From Symbioplanes lichenis (lineage in GTDB: Bacteria > Actinomycetota > Actinomycetes > Mycobacteriales > Micromonosporaceae), in contig NZ_JAUZQD010000003.1 of assembly GCF_030709675.1 (NCBI RefSeq), positions 124,001 to 188,000 on the forward strand: a DNA stretch of 64,000 bases, read 5' to 3'. The position numbers and the translations under genes are program-made. Positions 42,731-51,672 of this stretch are shown here, piece after piece (the stretch's first letter is position 1; every line of letters begins with the position of its first letter). The notes beneath the pieces are model-generated. The model saw only the letters and a list, made by a program, of their open reading frames with translations. It was not told the origin of the DNA and searched no databases.

Positions 42731-44929
42731 TCAGCCGGTGGCCCGCGGCCCGACGAGTTCCTCGTAGAGCGGCCGCTTGTCCTCGGCGTCCCGCAGGCGC
42801 TCCTGCCAGTTGTCCCTCATGTCGGTCAGCACCTCGAGCCAGCCCTTGTCGCCGTCCCGCACCTGGGCCAGCTCCACCAGGCGGGTGTTGTCCTTGGTCT
42901 TGCCCTCGCCGATCTTGTCGGCCTTGTGACCGTGCAGCACGGACTCCGGGTTCGCGGTCGCCTCGGTGGACGTCATGCCGTGCACGTAGCCGACCGGGCT
43001 GTCCGCGCCCATGGCCACCGTCTCGATGCCGACCAGCAGCGAGCCGTCCTTCCGGGCGGTCGGCGGGGACCAGACGAGCAGCATGTGCCCGTACGAGCCG
43101 TTGGGCAGCACGACGTCACCGTTCCAGTCCGTGGTGCCGACGCCGCCGGCCGCGATGTCGATGCCCATCAGCTCGGTGGCGCCGCGGTCGGTGGCCGCCT
43201 TGTTGAGCAGTCCGCCGGTGATCTTCTCGCCCAGGTAGCCCGGGCCGTTCACGGCCACGTTGCGGGCCCCGGCCAGCCCGCCGCCCTTCTCCACGAACCG
43301 GCCGGGCTGCCCGGCCTTGTTCTCGCCGATGTCGGTGTAATGGGTGGCGCCGCTGCGTCTGTCCACGACGGAGCTGCGCTTGCCGCCCTGCAGGACCCCG
43401 AGGTACTCGAGCAGATCGTCGGGCCTCGCGGTGCCGGTCAGCGCCGGGATCCGGATGTTGACCCGGCCGCCGTGCGCGAGCGCGCGGATGACGTCGCCCT
43501 CGTAGTTCCGGTAACCGCCGCCGTCGTTGCGGACCTGCAGACCGGCCTGCAGCACCTGCAACACGTTGGTGAGGATCACATTCGCGGCGGCCGCCTTCGT
43601 GCGGGCCGCGTCCGGCACCGCGCCGGCCGATTCCGGTGGGTACAAAGTGTCGACGGCGGTGTCGCGAATCTGCGCGTCCCGCTCCTGCTCCAGCGGGGCG
43701 CGGCCTTCGTCGCCGGGCTTCAGGCCCTGCGTGGTCATGAAACGCCCCAGGGTGTACGCCGGATTGATGGGCGCGCGCTGGCCCGGCGCCGGCCGCTGGG
43801 TGTTGAACGCGATGGTCGCGGCGAGGATCCGTGTGCCCGGTGCCATCTGCATCCACGTCCGGAACCGATCCGGATGCCGCCCGCCGGCCAGGGCCTCGGC
43901 CTCCTCGTAGGTGCCGATGCCGATCGTCCTCAGCCAGTCCGGGTCCTCGCCCGAGAGCTGCTGGATGAGCGTGAGCTCCCGCCCCGAGAAGGGCTTGCCC
44001 TTGATCACCCGTCGTCCCAGAGCGTCGCGCAGCCGGGTCCGCTCCCGGCTGTAGACGATGTCGGACCACTTCCGCGCGACATAGTCCCAGAGGCCCGCCT
44101 TGCCGGGCTGGACGAGCGTGTTGGCGGTGATGTCGTTGCTCAGCTTGTGCCGGGGGTCCCGGAGTCCCTCGGGGGAGACCGGACGGCCCGACGAGACCGG
44201 TTCGCCGGCGGCGGGGATCGTCTCGATCTCCTCCTCGCCGAAGGCATCGCCCGCCGTCGAGGACTCCCCGGTCTGGGCGACCCGCTGCACGGCCGCGTGC
44301 CCATGCCCGTCCTCCGGATGATGCAACTCCAAGGCGGCACCTGGATCCGGCGCCGGCTTGCGCATCTCCGCGGCGGCGAAGCTGGCCGCCTCCCGCTCGG
44401 CGGTGTCGCCGGGATGGCTCAGGTGCAGGCCGCCGGACGTGGCCTGGCCCGGGACGGCCCCGCGCGCCTGCTGCTCGACGTGCTTGGCCTCGTGCAGCAA
44501 GGTCTCGGGATCACTCCCGCCGCTGCCCACGACGATGTCGGAACCGACCGTGTACGCCCGGGCCCGCAACGCGGCGGCGGAAGCGGCCGCCTCCGGGCCC
44601 GTGTGCACCCGGACGTGCGACATGTCCATGCCCGTGGCGCCCTCGGCCCGTTGCAGGATCGGCTCGTCGAGCGGTTTGCCGCCGCCGCGGGTCACGGCGC
44701 CGATCTGCTCGGGAGTCACCTCCTCGACCGTGGACTGCTCTTGCAATGCCGCCCGGCGCTGCGCGACGAGGTGACTGACGGCCCGGTTGCCCGCGAGGTG
44801 TTGCAGGCCGGCCGCATCCGAGCGGGAGAACCGGGCGAGGTCGGGCGTCTCGCCGGGGCTCGACGAGCGCCGCCGCGTACCGGGGGAAGTGTCCTTCGCC
44901 TCGCTCTGCCGTTCGTGATGTGCGGGCAT
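42731..44929 (-). CDS. DUF4157-domain protein, putative injected effector (732 aa)
   Basis: The N-terminus carries LQHLAGNRAVSHLVAQR (residues 42-58), the motif shared with the cargo-like protein at 22.3 kb. A DUF4157 metallopeptidase-like domain follows (about 85-175), with HVRVHTGPEAA and the HExxH motif HEAKH at 146-150. The remaining ~500 residues form a large globular C-terminal region (from about 245 onwards) that I cannot assign; HTDIGENKAG-type and GNGSYGH-like stretches give no clear catalytic motif. DUF4157 is a hallmark of eCIS loci. The gene lies between the AAA ATPase and the sheath, the usual cargo position. Confidence 0.82.
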   Translation of the reverse strand: MPAHHERQSEAKDTSPGTRRRSSSPGETPDLARFSRSDAAGLQHLAGNRAVSHLVAQRRAALQEQSTVEEVTPEQIGAVTRGGGKPLDEPILQRAEGATGMDMSHVRVHTGPEAAASAAALRARAYTVGSDIVVGSGGSDPETLLHEAKHVEQQARGAVPGQATSGGLHLSHPGDTAEREAASFAAAEMRKPAPDPGAALELHHPEDGHGHAAVQRVAQTGESSTAGDAFGEEEIETIPAAGEPVSSGRPVSPEGLRDPRHKLSNDITANTLVQPGKAGLWDYVARKWSDIVYSRERTRLRDALGRRVIKGKPFSGRELTLIQQLSGEDPDWLRTIGIGTYEEAEALAGGRHPDRFRTWMQMAPGTRILAATIAFNTQRPAPGQRAPINPAYTLGRFMTTQGLKPGDEGRAPLEQERDAQIRDTAVDTLYPPESAGAVPDAARTKAAAANVILTNVLQVLQAGLQVRNDGGGYRNYEGDVIRALAHGGRVNIRIPALTGTARPDDLLEYLGVLQGGKRSSVVDRRSGATHYTDIGENKAGQPGRFVEKGGGLAGARNVAVNGPGYLGEKITGGLLNKAATDRGATELMGIDIAAGGVGTTDWNGDVVLPNGSYGHMLLVWSPPTARKDGSLLVGIETVAMGADSPVGYVHGMTSTEATANPESVLHGHKADKIGEGKTKDNTRLVELAQVRDGDKGWLEVLTDMRDNWQERLRDAEDKRPLYEELVGPRATG

Positions 44930-44939
44930 GGCGGCTCCT

Positions 44940-46988
44940 TCAGTCGGCGGGCAGGAGGCGGCCGAGCTTGCGGTACTCGCGCTGGGCCGCGGCGATCAGA
45001 TGCGCCATGGTGACCGGGCCGTCGTCCGCCGCCGCCAGATAGCCCGCAGTCACGGCGCACGCCCGGATCGCGCCGCCCGACAGCTCGTACACCCGGGCGC
45101 AGCGGTCGAGATCCAGGTCGCCGGCCCGGGGCAGGTCGCGGCCGAGGCAGTGGTCCCACAACGCGCGGCGCTGGGCCCGGTCGGGCACCGGGAAGTCGAC
45201 GATGACGTCGAGGCGGCGGATGAACGCCTCGTCCAGATTGGCGCGCAGGTTGGTGGTGAGGACGGCCACACCGTCGAAGGACTCCATGCGCTGCAACAGG
45301 TACGCGCTCTCCATGTTGGCGTAGCGGTCGTTCGCGTCGGACACCTCCGAGCGCTTGCCGAAGATCGCGTCGGCCTCGTCGAAGAGCAGCACGCCGTTGA
45401 CGCCGGCCGCCTCGGTGAAGATGCGCTCGAGATTCTTCTCGGTCTGGCCGACATATTTGTCGACGACCGTGGAGAGGTCGACGACGTACAGGTCGAGGCC
45501 CAGATCGGCGGCGATCACCTCGGCCGACATCGTCTTGCCGGTGCCGGAGTCGCCCGCGAAGAGGGCGGTCACCCCGCGCCCACGGCCGCCGCCGGGGCGC
45601 AGCCGCCACTGGCCCAGCACCCGCTCGCGGTGCCGCACCCGGGCGGCGAGATCACGCAACTGCGTCGCCGCGTCGTCCGGCAGGACCAGATCGTCCCAGG
45701 TCACGGCCGGTTCGACCCGGCGCGCCAGCTGCTCCAGTCCGGCCGCGTTCTGCGTACGCACCCCCGTGCGCAACGCCCCGGCATCGACCACCCCCGACCC
45801 GGCCACCAGCGCCTGCTGCGCCGCCACGACAGCGGCCCGGCGCACCTGCGGGGCGGTCAGCGTGTACGGCGCCAGCTCCCGCTCGACATCTACCGTGGCG
45901 GCGGCCGGCGTCCCGTACGCGGAAAGCGCCGCCCGCCACGACCGCGCCCGCTGCTCCACCCCCATCTCCGGCGCCGTGACCAGGACCGGCGCCGTCGGTG
46001 CCCAGAACGGGTCCCAGCGCGACCGCCCGCTCAGCACCACCGGCACCGGGGCGTCGAGCAGCCCGCGCAGCGACCCCAGCCGGGCCGGGTCGACGGGCCC
46101 GGCGATCAGCCCCGCGCCGGTCAGCCGGGCCTCGCGGACGGCGGCCGGAACCACCTCGGCCGGCGCCGGATCGGTGGCGAGCGCGTCGAGGTCGAGCCGC
46201 AACGCCGGGCGCCCGGTGGCGAGCAGCGCGGCCGTGGCCAGCTCGTCGGGGGAGCCCGCCCCCGGATCGTGCAGGTAGAAGAGCTGGTGCCCGGCCCGCA
46301 GGGCGGCCGCGAGCCCGGCGGTGCCCCGGGGCTGCCAGCCGGGGTCGGGCACCGCGCGCACCAGGCCGGTCAGCCGGGCATCCGGGCGCGGATCGCCCAG
46401 CAGATGCCCGATCAGCCTGTCCGGCACCCGCAGCGTCCGGGTGAGGAACGGCCGGTCGCCGTCCTCGGGCAGCACCAGCCCGCCGTCGACCAGCGGGCAG
46501 CCGGCGGTCAGGCGGGCGCGGGCGGCGCCGAGCACCGGCGGCAGGCCGCACAGCTCCAGGGCGAGCCCGACGGTCGCCCGGGGCCGGGTCACGTCGTCGT
46601 TGAGATAGCCGTAGAGCTTCTCGTAGCGTCGGTCCAGATCCGGTAGCAACGCCACCAGCAGCAGGTCGATATCGAGGGCGGTCAGCCCGAAGGACTGGGC
46701 CAGCACGCGCAGCGGCAGCGGCTCGACAGCCCGGTCGGCCGCCTCCTCGACGGCGGTGAAGGACGCGGCGTCCCGCAGGTCCGGCAGCGCACCCGCGGCG
46801 GGATCGTCGAGCAGCCGTTGCACGTGCTCCGCGGAGAGGTGCAGCCCGCGCAACGGGTCGTCGGGGTCGGGGTCGACGGACCGCCGGGCGGCCGCGGCCT
46901 GCCGGACGCGCAGCTCCACGAGGGACAGCCGCAGCCGGAAGTGCCCGGGGCCGTCCACCCGCAGGTCGTCGGTGGCCGGCGCGCTCAT
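44940..46988 (-). CDS. AAA+ ATPase of the injection system (Cis15-like)
   Basis: 682 residues. The N-terminal half is a helical domain with YEKLYGYLNDDVTRPRATVGLALELC, characteristic of the eCIS ATPase. The C-terminal AAA+ module has Walker A GDSGTGKT (about 480), Walker B LLFDEADAIFGKR (about 535) and a sensor-like LTTNLRANLDEAFIRRLD with arginine finger candidates. It is a core gene of every eCIS and probably acts in assembly or cargo loading. Start overlaps the DUF4255 stop (ATGA). Confidence 0.95.
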   Translation of the reverse strand: MSAPATDDLRVDGPGHFRLRLSLVELRVRQAAAARRSVDPDPDDPLRGLHLSAEHVQRLLDDPAAGALPDLRDAASFTAVEEAADRAVEPLPLRVLAQSFGLTALDIDLLLVALLPDLDRRYEKLYGYLNDDVTRPRATVGLALELCGLPPVLGAARARLTAGCPLVDGGLVLPEDGDRPFLTRTLRVPDRLIGHLLGDPRPDARLTGLVRAVPDPGWQPRGTAGLAAALRAGHQLFYLHDPGAGSPDELATAALLATGRPALRLDLDALATDPAPAEVVPAAVREARLTGAGLIAGPVDPARLGSLRGLLDAPVPVVLSGRSRWDPFWAPTAPVLVTAPEMGVEQRARSWRAALSAYGTPAAATVDVERELAPYTLTAPQVRRAAVVAAQQALVAGSGVVDAGALRTGVRTQNAAGLEQLARRVEPAVTWDDLVLPDDAATQLRDLAARVRHRERVLGQWRLRPGGGRGRGVTALFAGDSGTGKTMSAEVIAADLGLDLYVVDLSTVVDKYVGQTEKNLERIFTEAAGVNGVLLFDEADAIFGKRSEVSDANDRYANMESAYLLQRMESFDGVAVLTTNLRANLDEAFIRRLDVIVDFPVPDRAQRRALWDHCLGRDLPRAGDLDLDRCARVYELSGGAIRACAVTAGYLAAADDGPVTMAHLIAAAQREYRKLGRLLPAD

Positions 46989-47683
46989 CGGAGCGGCCCG
47001 CCCCGGCGCCGGCGAGCCGTGGGCAACTCGCGCTCCCGCTCGGCCCCGAGCGGCGCCGCCGGATCGGCCGCGGCACCCGCGATGCGCAGCCGCCGCGTCT
47101 CGTCGGCGGGGCTGTCGTTGTCGTGCAGGCGCAGCCGCATGCCGTCGGTGACCACGGCGCCGGCCCGGATCACGGACGCCGCGAGCGGGGCGAGCACGAC
47201 CAGATCGAGCGAGGGCTTGAGGTTGCCGCCGACCGCGGTCCAGATGTCGGCCAGGCCCCGGTCGCGGGCGGGCGGCATCGCCACGGACAGGCGTACCGGG
47301 ATCTCCATCGAGGCCAGCGTGCCGCCCAGCCGGTCGGGCGGCACCGCGTCGTGCCGCACCAGCCCGGCCAGGAGGATGGAGAGGATGCGGTGCTCGTCCT
47401 GCGCCCGGTTGGTCCAGGCGGTCACCAGGTACGACAACGCGAAGTACCGTGGCGGCTCGTGCTCGGCCACCAGCACGCCCTCCGCGTCGTACTCGGCCAT
47501 CGTGCCGTGCTGCCGCAGCTCGGTGTCCTCCTGGATGTCGTAGAGGAAAAGGTTGACGGTCGGAGCGGTCCGCCGGGCCGCCCAGTCCTTGGTGGGCGCG
47601 TCAAACGCCACCTGGATGTCCGTGCCCGCCAGGGTCTCCCCGGTCAGCAGCCCTTGCAGCGCGGTGTCCACCTCGTCGATCAT
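46985..47683 (-). CDS. DUF4255 tail terminator/cap protein (Cis16-like)
   Basis: 232 residues from ATG 47683, overlapping the upstream stop (ATGA). MIDEVDTALQGLL, APTVNLFLYDIQEDTELR, and PPRYFALSYLVTAWTNRAQDEHRILS are typical of the Pvc16/DUF4255 N-terminal domain, which terminates sheath and tube polymerisation. The last ~35 residues are Arg-rich and disordered. Confidence 0.93.
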   Translation of the reverse strand: MIDEVDTALQGLLTGETLAGTDIQVAFDAPTKDWAARRTAPTVNLFLYDIQEDTELRQHGTMAEYDAEGVLVAEHEPPRYFALSYLVTAWTNRAQDEHRILSILLAGLVRHDAVPPDRLGGTLASMEIPVRLSVAMPPARDRGLADIWTAVGGNLKPSLDLVVLAPLAASVIRAGAVVTDGMRLRLHDNDSPADETRRLRIAGAAADPAAPLGAERERELPTARRRRGGPLR

Positions 47684-50600
47684 TTGCGCACCACCGATCC
47701 GGGCGGCTGCTGCGCGGGCAGAACCACGAGGAAGTCCGTGGTGACCCGCCGGAACCCGCTGCCCGTGCCGATGACCTCGCGCGGGCCGAGCTCGTCGCGG
47801 AACAACACCTGCAGCTGGGCGTCGAACCGCCCCCGCGCGTCGGGTACGGCCGGGTTGGCCGCGAGCGTGACGCCCTTGTCCCACGTGAGCCGCACGCGCA
47901 CGCCGGGCGGGAAGTCGGTGCCGCGGATGATCGTGACGAACCCGGGCGGCCCCATCGCGGGGACGGCCTCGATCTTCGGCTCCAGCACCCGCAGCGGCGC
48001 CCGCACCGTGCGCGGGGGCAGGGTGGTCGCGGTGATCGTGCCGCGCACGCTGGTCGTGATCTTCTGGCCCGGGACGAGGACGAACACCAGCGTACGCACG
48101 GTGCCCGGCGCGAACGTGCCCAGCGCGCACGTCGTCGTGGTGCACACCCCCGGCCGGCTCGCGACCGGGATGCCGGCGGGCAACTGCGGCCGGATGCTCA
48201 CGTTCGTCGCCGTGCCGTCGCCGACGTTGCGGATCGTGTAGGTGACGGTCGTGCGGTGCCCAACCCAGGTGGGCGTGGGGTTGACGACCACGCTGACCCG
48301 GATGTCCGGCGCGGTCGCCGGCCGTGGAACCGGAGCCGGCGGCGTGGTCGTCGGCGGCGTGGTCGTGGGTGGCGCGGTCGTCGGGGGAGCGCTGCTGGGT
48401 GGCGGGCTCGACGGGGGCGGGCTGGACGGCGGCGGGCTGGAGGCCGGTGGGCTCGACGGCGGCGGGCTGGTCGGCGCCGCCTCGAAGACCAGCGGCACCT
48501 CGGCGGTGTTGTCGCCGGGCACCGCGTCGGCCAGATAGCCGCCGACGGTCCAGCTGAGCACGGTCGTCACGGGCGCGGACGCGGTCAGCTCGGCCCGGAT
48601 CACCCGCTCGTTGCCGATGCCGATCCCGCCGAGCTGGCACGACTGCTGCACGACGTCGCACGTGGTGCTCTCGTCGGCGGCCGCCAGCCCGGTCAGCTCG
48701 ACGCCGTCCGGGACGGCCAGGTCGACATGGATCCCGTACGCGGGCGTGGGCCCCTTGTCCGTCACGGACAGCTCCACCGTGGCGGTCTCCCCGACGCCCA
48801 CCGGGCCCGGCTCGCGCACGACCGCCGTGGCGACGTCGTTGGCCCGCTGCCACGCCGGCCACATGTGCCGCCCGGGGATCTCCCAGGTCAGGCCGTCGGG
48901 GAAGTCCGTCTCCAGCTCGTACGTCTTCAGGTATTCCGGCGAGGCGAGGTCACCGAAGCGCCGCGACACGTAGGCCAGCCGGCTGCCGTCCGGCGACCAG
49001 TCGATCTGCGCCGGCCGGTGCGGCGCGACGGTCGGCTCGGTGGAGAGATCGTCGCCGCAGGCCCGGCCGGTGGGCTCGAGAACCCGGCACCCGGCGCCGA
49101 GCACGTCGGTGACGACCATGCCGTCCGGCGACCGGCCGAAGGCGAGCTGCTGGCCGTCGGGCGAGAAGGCGGGACTGTAGTCGCTGCGGCATTGGCAGCC
49201 GGACGCCTCGCTGATGTTGCGCGCGGTGCCCGTACCGTCGGCGGCGATGACCCACACGTGGCTGCTCGGGCTCTGGGTGTGCGGCTGGCCGCGGGTGAAG
49301 GCGATCTCCCGGCTGTCGGGCGACCAGGCCGGCTCGGTGTCGCCGTAGCCCTCCGCGGCCGCCGGCAGCGCTGCCACCTCGGCGCCCGTCGCCGCGTCGA
49401 CGACACGGATCTGGGCCGGCTGCCCGGCCTCCCGGCGTGAGTAGGCGATCCGCGTCCCGTCCGGCGACCAGACCGCTTCCGTCTCGCTGCTCGTGGCGGT
49501 GCGGCCGGCGACCGCCAGCGGCTGCGGATTCGACCCGTCGGCGTTGACCACCCACAGCCGCGCCACCCGGGCCGCGCCCGCGCCCTCGAAGATGCTCACG
49601 AGGATCTGCTGGGCGTCGGGGGAGTAGGACGGGCGCGACCACCACGGGTCGCCGTTGCTCGTGGCCCAGAGCAGATCGGGGTCGGTGTCGGCGGCCGGGT
49701 CCTGCCGGCCCAGCGTCACGCCGAGGTCGCGCGGGTCGATGGCGCCGGGACGGATGTCGGAGAGCCGCACGGTGGAGCGGTCCGGCGCGGTCGTCCGGGT
49801 GATCAGCAGCTCCTCGATGCCGCCCGGCGGCGTGTACCACCCCGGGTTGGAGGGCAGCCGGTCCTCCGCCGAGTGCAGAATCGCGGCGCAGGTGCAGCCG
49901 TTGTCGGGCGGCACGGCGGTGTAGACCCGCTCGATGCCGTCGGGGGCGATCTCGCCCGTCCCGACGCTCCGGCTGAGGAAGGCCACCGTCGTGCCCGCGG
50001 CGTTCCAGGACGGCTGGCGGCCCTCCCACGGCTCGTTGAGCATCGGGCGGTCGGCGCTGCCGTCGCGGTTGGCGAGGTGGATCCGCCGCTGGTCCGGAGT
50101 CTGCGGAGCCCGTGTGTACGCGATGAGGCCGCCCCGCCCCTCCGCGGTGTTCCACGACGGCTCGCCGGCCCCGGCGCCGCCCCCGTCGGTGACGATGAGT
50201 GCCGAGCCGGGGTCACCGACCGTGACGCACCACACCTTGGGCAGGTCGCCGTCGCGGCGGCCCTCGAAGTCGATCTCGGTGCCGTCGGGGGACCAGCTCG
50301 GCCAGTAGTTGTCACCCGTGCCGTCGGTGACCCGGGTCGGCGCGCCGCTGCCGTCCACGTCGGCCACCCAGATGTCGCGCTGGCTGCCCACGCCCTCGCG
50401 GGTCAGGGCGAACGCCACGCGCGACCCGTCGGCCGAGACCACCGGGTGGCCGGCCACGTCGTCGACCGGCGTGACGATCCGCCGGACCGGGCCGTCGCCG
50501 GCCCGGACGAAGACCTGCGCCCGGAACGTCTCCCGGCGGCTCACCCACGCGACCGTGCCGCCCCGGGCGGACGCCTCGTCGTCGAAGTGCTGCTGGGCCG

Positions 50601-50811
50601 AGCCGAAGAGCGGCCTGGTGGCCGGCTCGGCGAGCGCGGCCACCCCGATGGACCGGTGCTGGGTGCCCGCGTAGGCCACCCGGAGCTGGTCGGCCGCGGG
50701 CGGCGGGTCGCCGGGCGCGGCGTCCGCGTCGCCCGCCACCACGGCCCAGGCCGTGAGCGACGCCACGACCACGGCCAGCGGAGCGGCCAGCAACTTCCGG
50801 GGAAAACGCAC
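47680..50811 (-). CDS. Exported PD40 beta-propeller protein with DUF11-like domains
   Basis: 1043 residues from GTG 50811, with GAGG seven bases upstream; an extension to 50949 would precede the signal peptide. A signal peptide covers about residues 1-32 (FPRKLLAAPLAVVVASLTAW...ADAAPG). About 650 residues of PD40/TolB-type propeller blades follow (FSPDGQQLAFGRS, WSPDSREIAFTRG, WSPDGSRLAYVSR), then two DUF11/CARDB-like domains separated by a Pro/Ser/Thr linker, and a C-terminal IPT-like segment. It heads the injection operon and is coupled to the cap gene. An extracytoplasmic role next to cytoplasmic machinery is puzzling. Confidence 0.85.
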   Translation of the reverse strand: MRFPRKLLAAPLAVVVASLTAWAVVAGDADAAPGDPPPAADQLRVAYAGTQHRSIGVAALAEPATRPLFGSAQQHFDDEASARGGTVAWVSRRETFRAQVFVRAGDGPVRRIVTPVDDVAGHPVVSADGSRVAFALTREGVGSQRDIWVADVDGSGAPTRVTDGTGDNYWPSWSPDGTEIDFEGRRDGDLPKVWCVTVGDPGSALIVTDGGGAGAGEPSWNTAEGRGGLIAYTRAPQTPDQRRIHLANRDGSADRPMLNEPWEGRQPSWNAAGTTVAFLSRSVGTGEIAPDGIERVYTAVPPDNGCTCAAILHSAEDRLPSNPGWYTPPGGIEELLITRTTAPDRSTVRLSDIRPGAIDPRDLGVTLGRQDPAADTDPDLLWATSNGDPWWSRPSYSPDAQQILVSIFEGAGAARVARLWVVNADGSNPQPLAVAGRTATSSETEAVWSPDGTRIAYSRREAGQPAQIRVVDAATGAEVAALPAAAEGYGDTEPAWSPDSREIAFTRGQPHTQSPSSHVWVIAADGTGTARNISEASGCQCRSDYSPAFSPDGQQLAFGRSPDGMVVTDVLGAGCRVLEPTGRACGDDLSTEPTVAPHRPAQIDWSPDGSRLAYVSRRFGDLASPEYLKTYELETDFPDGLTWEIPGRHMWPAWQRANDVATAVVREPGPVGVGETATVELSVTDKGPTPAYGIHVDLAVPDGVELTGLAAADESTTCDVVQQSCQLGGIGIGNERVIRAELTASAPVTTVLSWTVGGYLADAVPGDNTAEVPLVFEAAPTSPPPSSPPASSPPPSSPPPSSPPPSSAPPTTAPPTTTPPTTTPPAPVPRPATAPDIRVSVVVNPTPTWVGHRTTVTYTIRNVGDGTATNVSIRPQLPAGIPVASRPGVCTTTTCALGTFAPGTVRTLVFVLVPGQKITTSVRGTITATTLPPRTVRAPLRVLEPKIEAVPAMGPPGFVTIIRGTDFPPGVRVRLTWDKGVTLAANPAVPDARGRFDAQLQVLFRDELGPREVIGTGSGFRRVTTDFLVVLPAQQPPGSVVRK

Positions 50812-50911
50812 GACGACACCTCGGGACGGAGGATGGAAAGGTCCAGCATTTCTCTGCTTCCGGCGATCGACACCGGCCATCGGGGCAGCGTTGCGGGCAG
50901 ACGGGCTGCCC

Positions 50912-51526
50912 TCAGATGAGGTCGTGCCGCAGCGCGTACGCCACGGCATGCGCGCGGTTGCGCAGCTGCAACCGCGTGGTGAGCTCGTGCAGCACGTTCT
51001 TGACCGTGCGCTCCGAGTAGGACAGCTTCGACGCGATGTCCCGGGTCTCCAGCCCGTCGGCCACCAGCCGCAGCACGTCGGTCTCCCGGGTGGTCAGCCC
51101 GTGCAGCGTGAGCCCGTGCGTGGGCAGGACGTCGCGCTGCAGCCGGCCCATCTGCTCGAGCAGGCGGCCCAGCAGATCGCCGGGCACGCTGCCCTCGCCG
51201 CGAGCCGCGCCCGCCACGACCTGGCCCAGCCGGGCACTGGTGGCGTCGCTACGGCGTACCACGCCGACGATGCCGCACTCGACCGCCCGGGAGAGCTGCC
51301 CGTCGTCGATCACCGACGGCACCAGGACCGTCTGCGTGGGCCCTCGCCGGAGCTCGCGCAGAAGTGCGAACGTCTCTTCCGTCACACCGTCGGTCACGAC
51401 CACCGTGACGACCGCCGGCTCGCCCTCGTCCACCACCCGGATCTCGGGTCGCGCGCTCAGCAGAGCCGTCATACCCTGACCCGTGACCGGGTCCGAAGCC
51501 TGTACATGAACCGTTGTCCGTTGCAT
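50912..51526 (-). CDS. LuxR-type regulator at the head of the injection locus
   Basis: 204 residues from ATG 51526, preceded by AGGGGG; the longer frame to 51643 has no site. The N-terminal ~120 residues resemble a degenerate receiver domain (VVTVVVTDGVTEETFALL, VLVPSVIDDGQLSRAVECGIVGVV). The C-terminus is a GerE helix-turn-helix (LTTRETDVLRLVADGLETRDIASKL then SERTVKNVLHELTTRLQL). It lies 100 bases upstream of the PD40 gene on the same strand and is the prime candidate regulator of the operon. Confidence 0.9.
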   Translation of the reverse strand: MQRTTVHVQASDPVTGQGMTALLSARPEIRVVDEGEPAVVTVVVTDGVTEETFALLRELRRGPTQTVLVPSVIDDGQLSRAVECGIVGVVRRSDATSARLGQVVAGAARGEGSVPGDLLGRLLEQMGRLQRDVLPTHGLTLHGLTTRETDVLRLVADGLETRDIASKLSYSERTVKNVLHELTTRLQLRNRAHAVAYALRHDLI

Positions 51527-51659
51527 CGTTCCCCCTGACTTGCCGACGGTCCCCAGTGTCCGGAGGCCGCTTAGCAACGACTTAACGGGCGGTCGGACGG
51601 GCAGCGGTTCTGCCCCGGATGCTTCCCCCACGGCTCCTGCCACGGCGCCCGGGGCTTCC

Positions 51660-51665
51660 TAACAT
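51660..51665 (+). promoter_or_regulatory. -10 box of the adaptor-like gene, probably leaderless
   Basis: TAACAT fits TAnnnT and ends seven bases before the ATG at 51673; no ribosome binding site is visible. The -35 region is weak. Confidence 0.35.
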
Positions 51666-51672
51666 CGGTTTC

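Noticed and set aside
50895..50912. GGGCAG/CTGCCC hairpin after the LuxR gene as a terminator
   Set aside because: The stem is only six pairs with no T-tract, too weak to call as a terminator separating the regulator from the operon.
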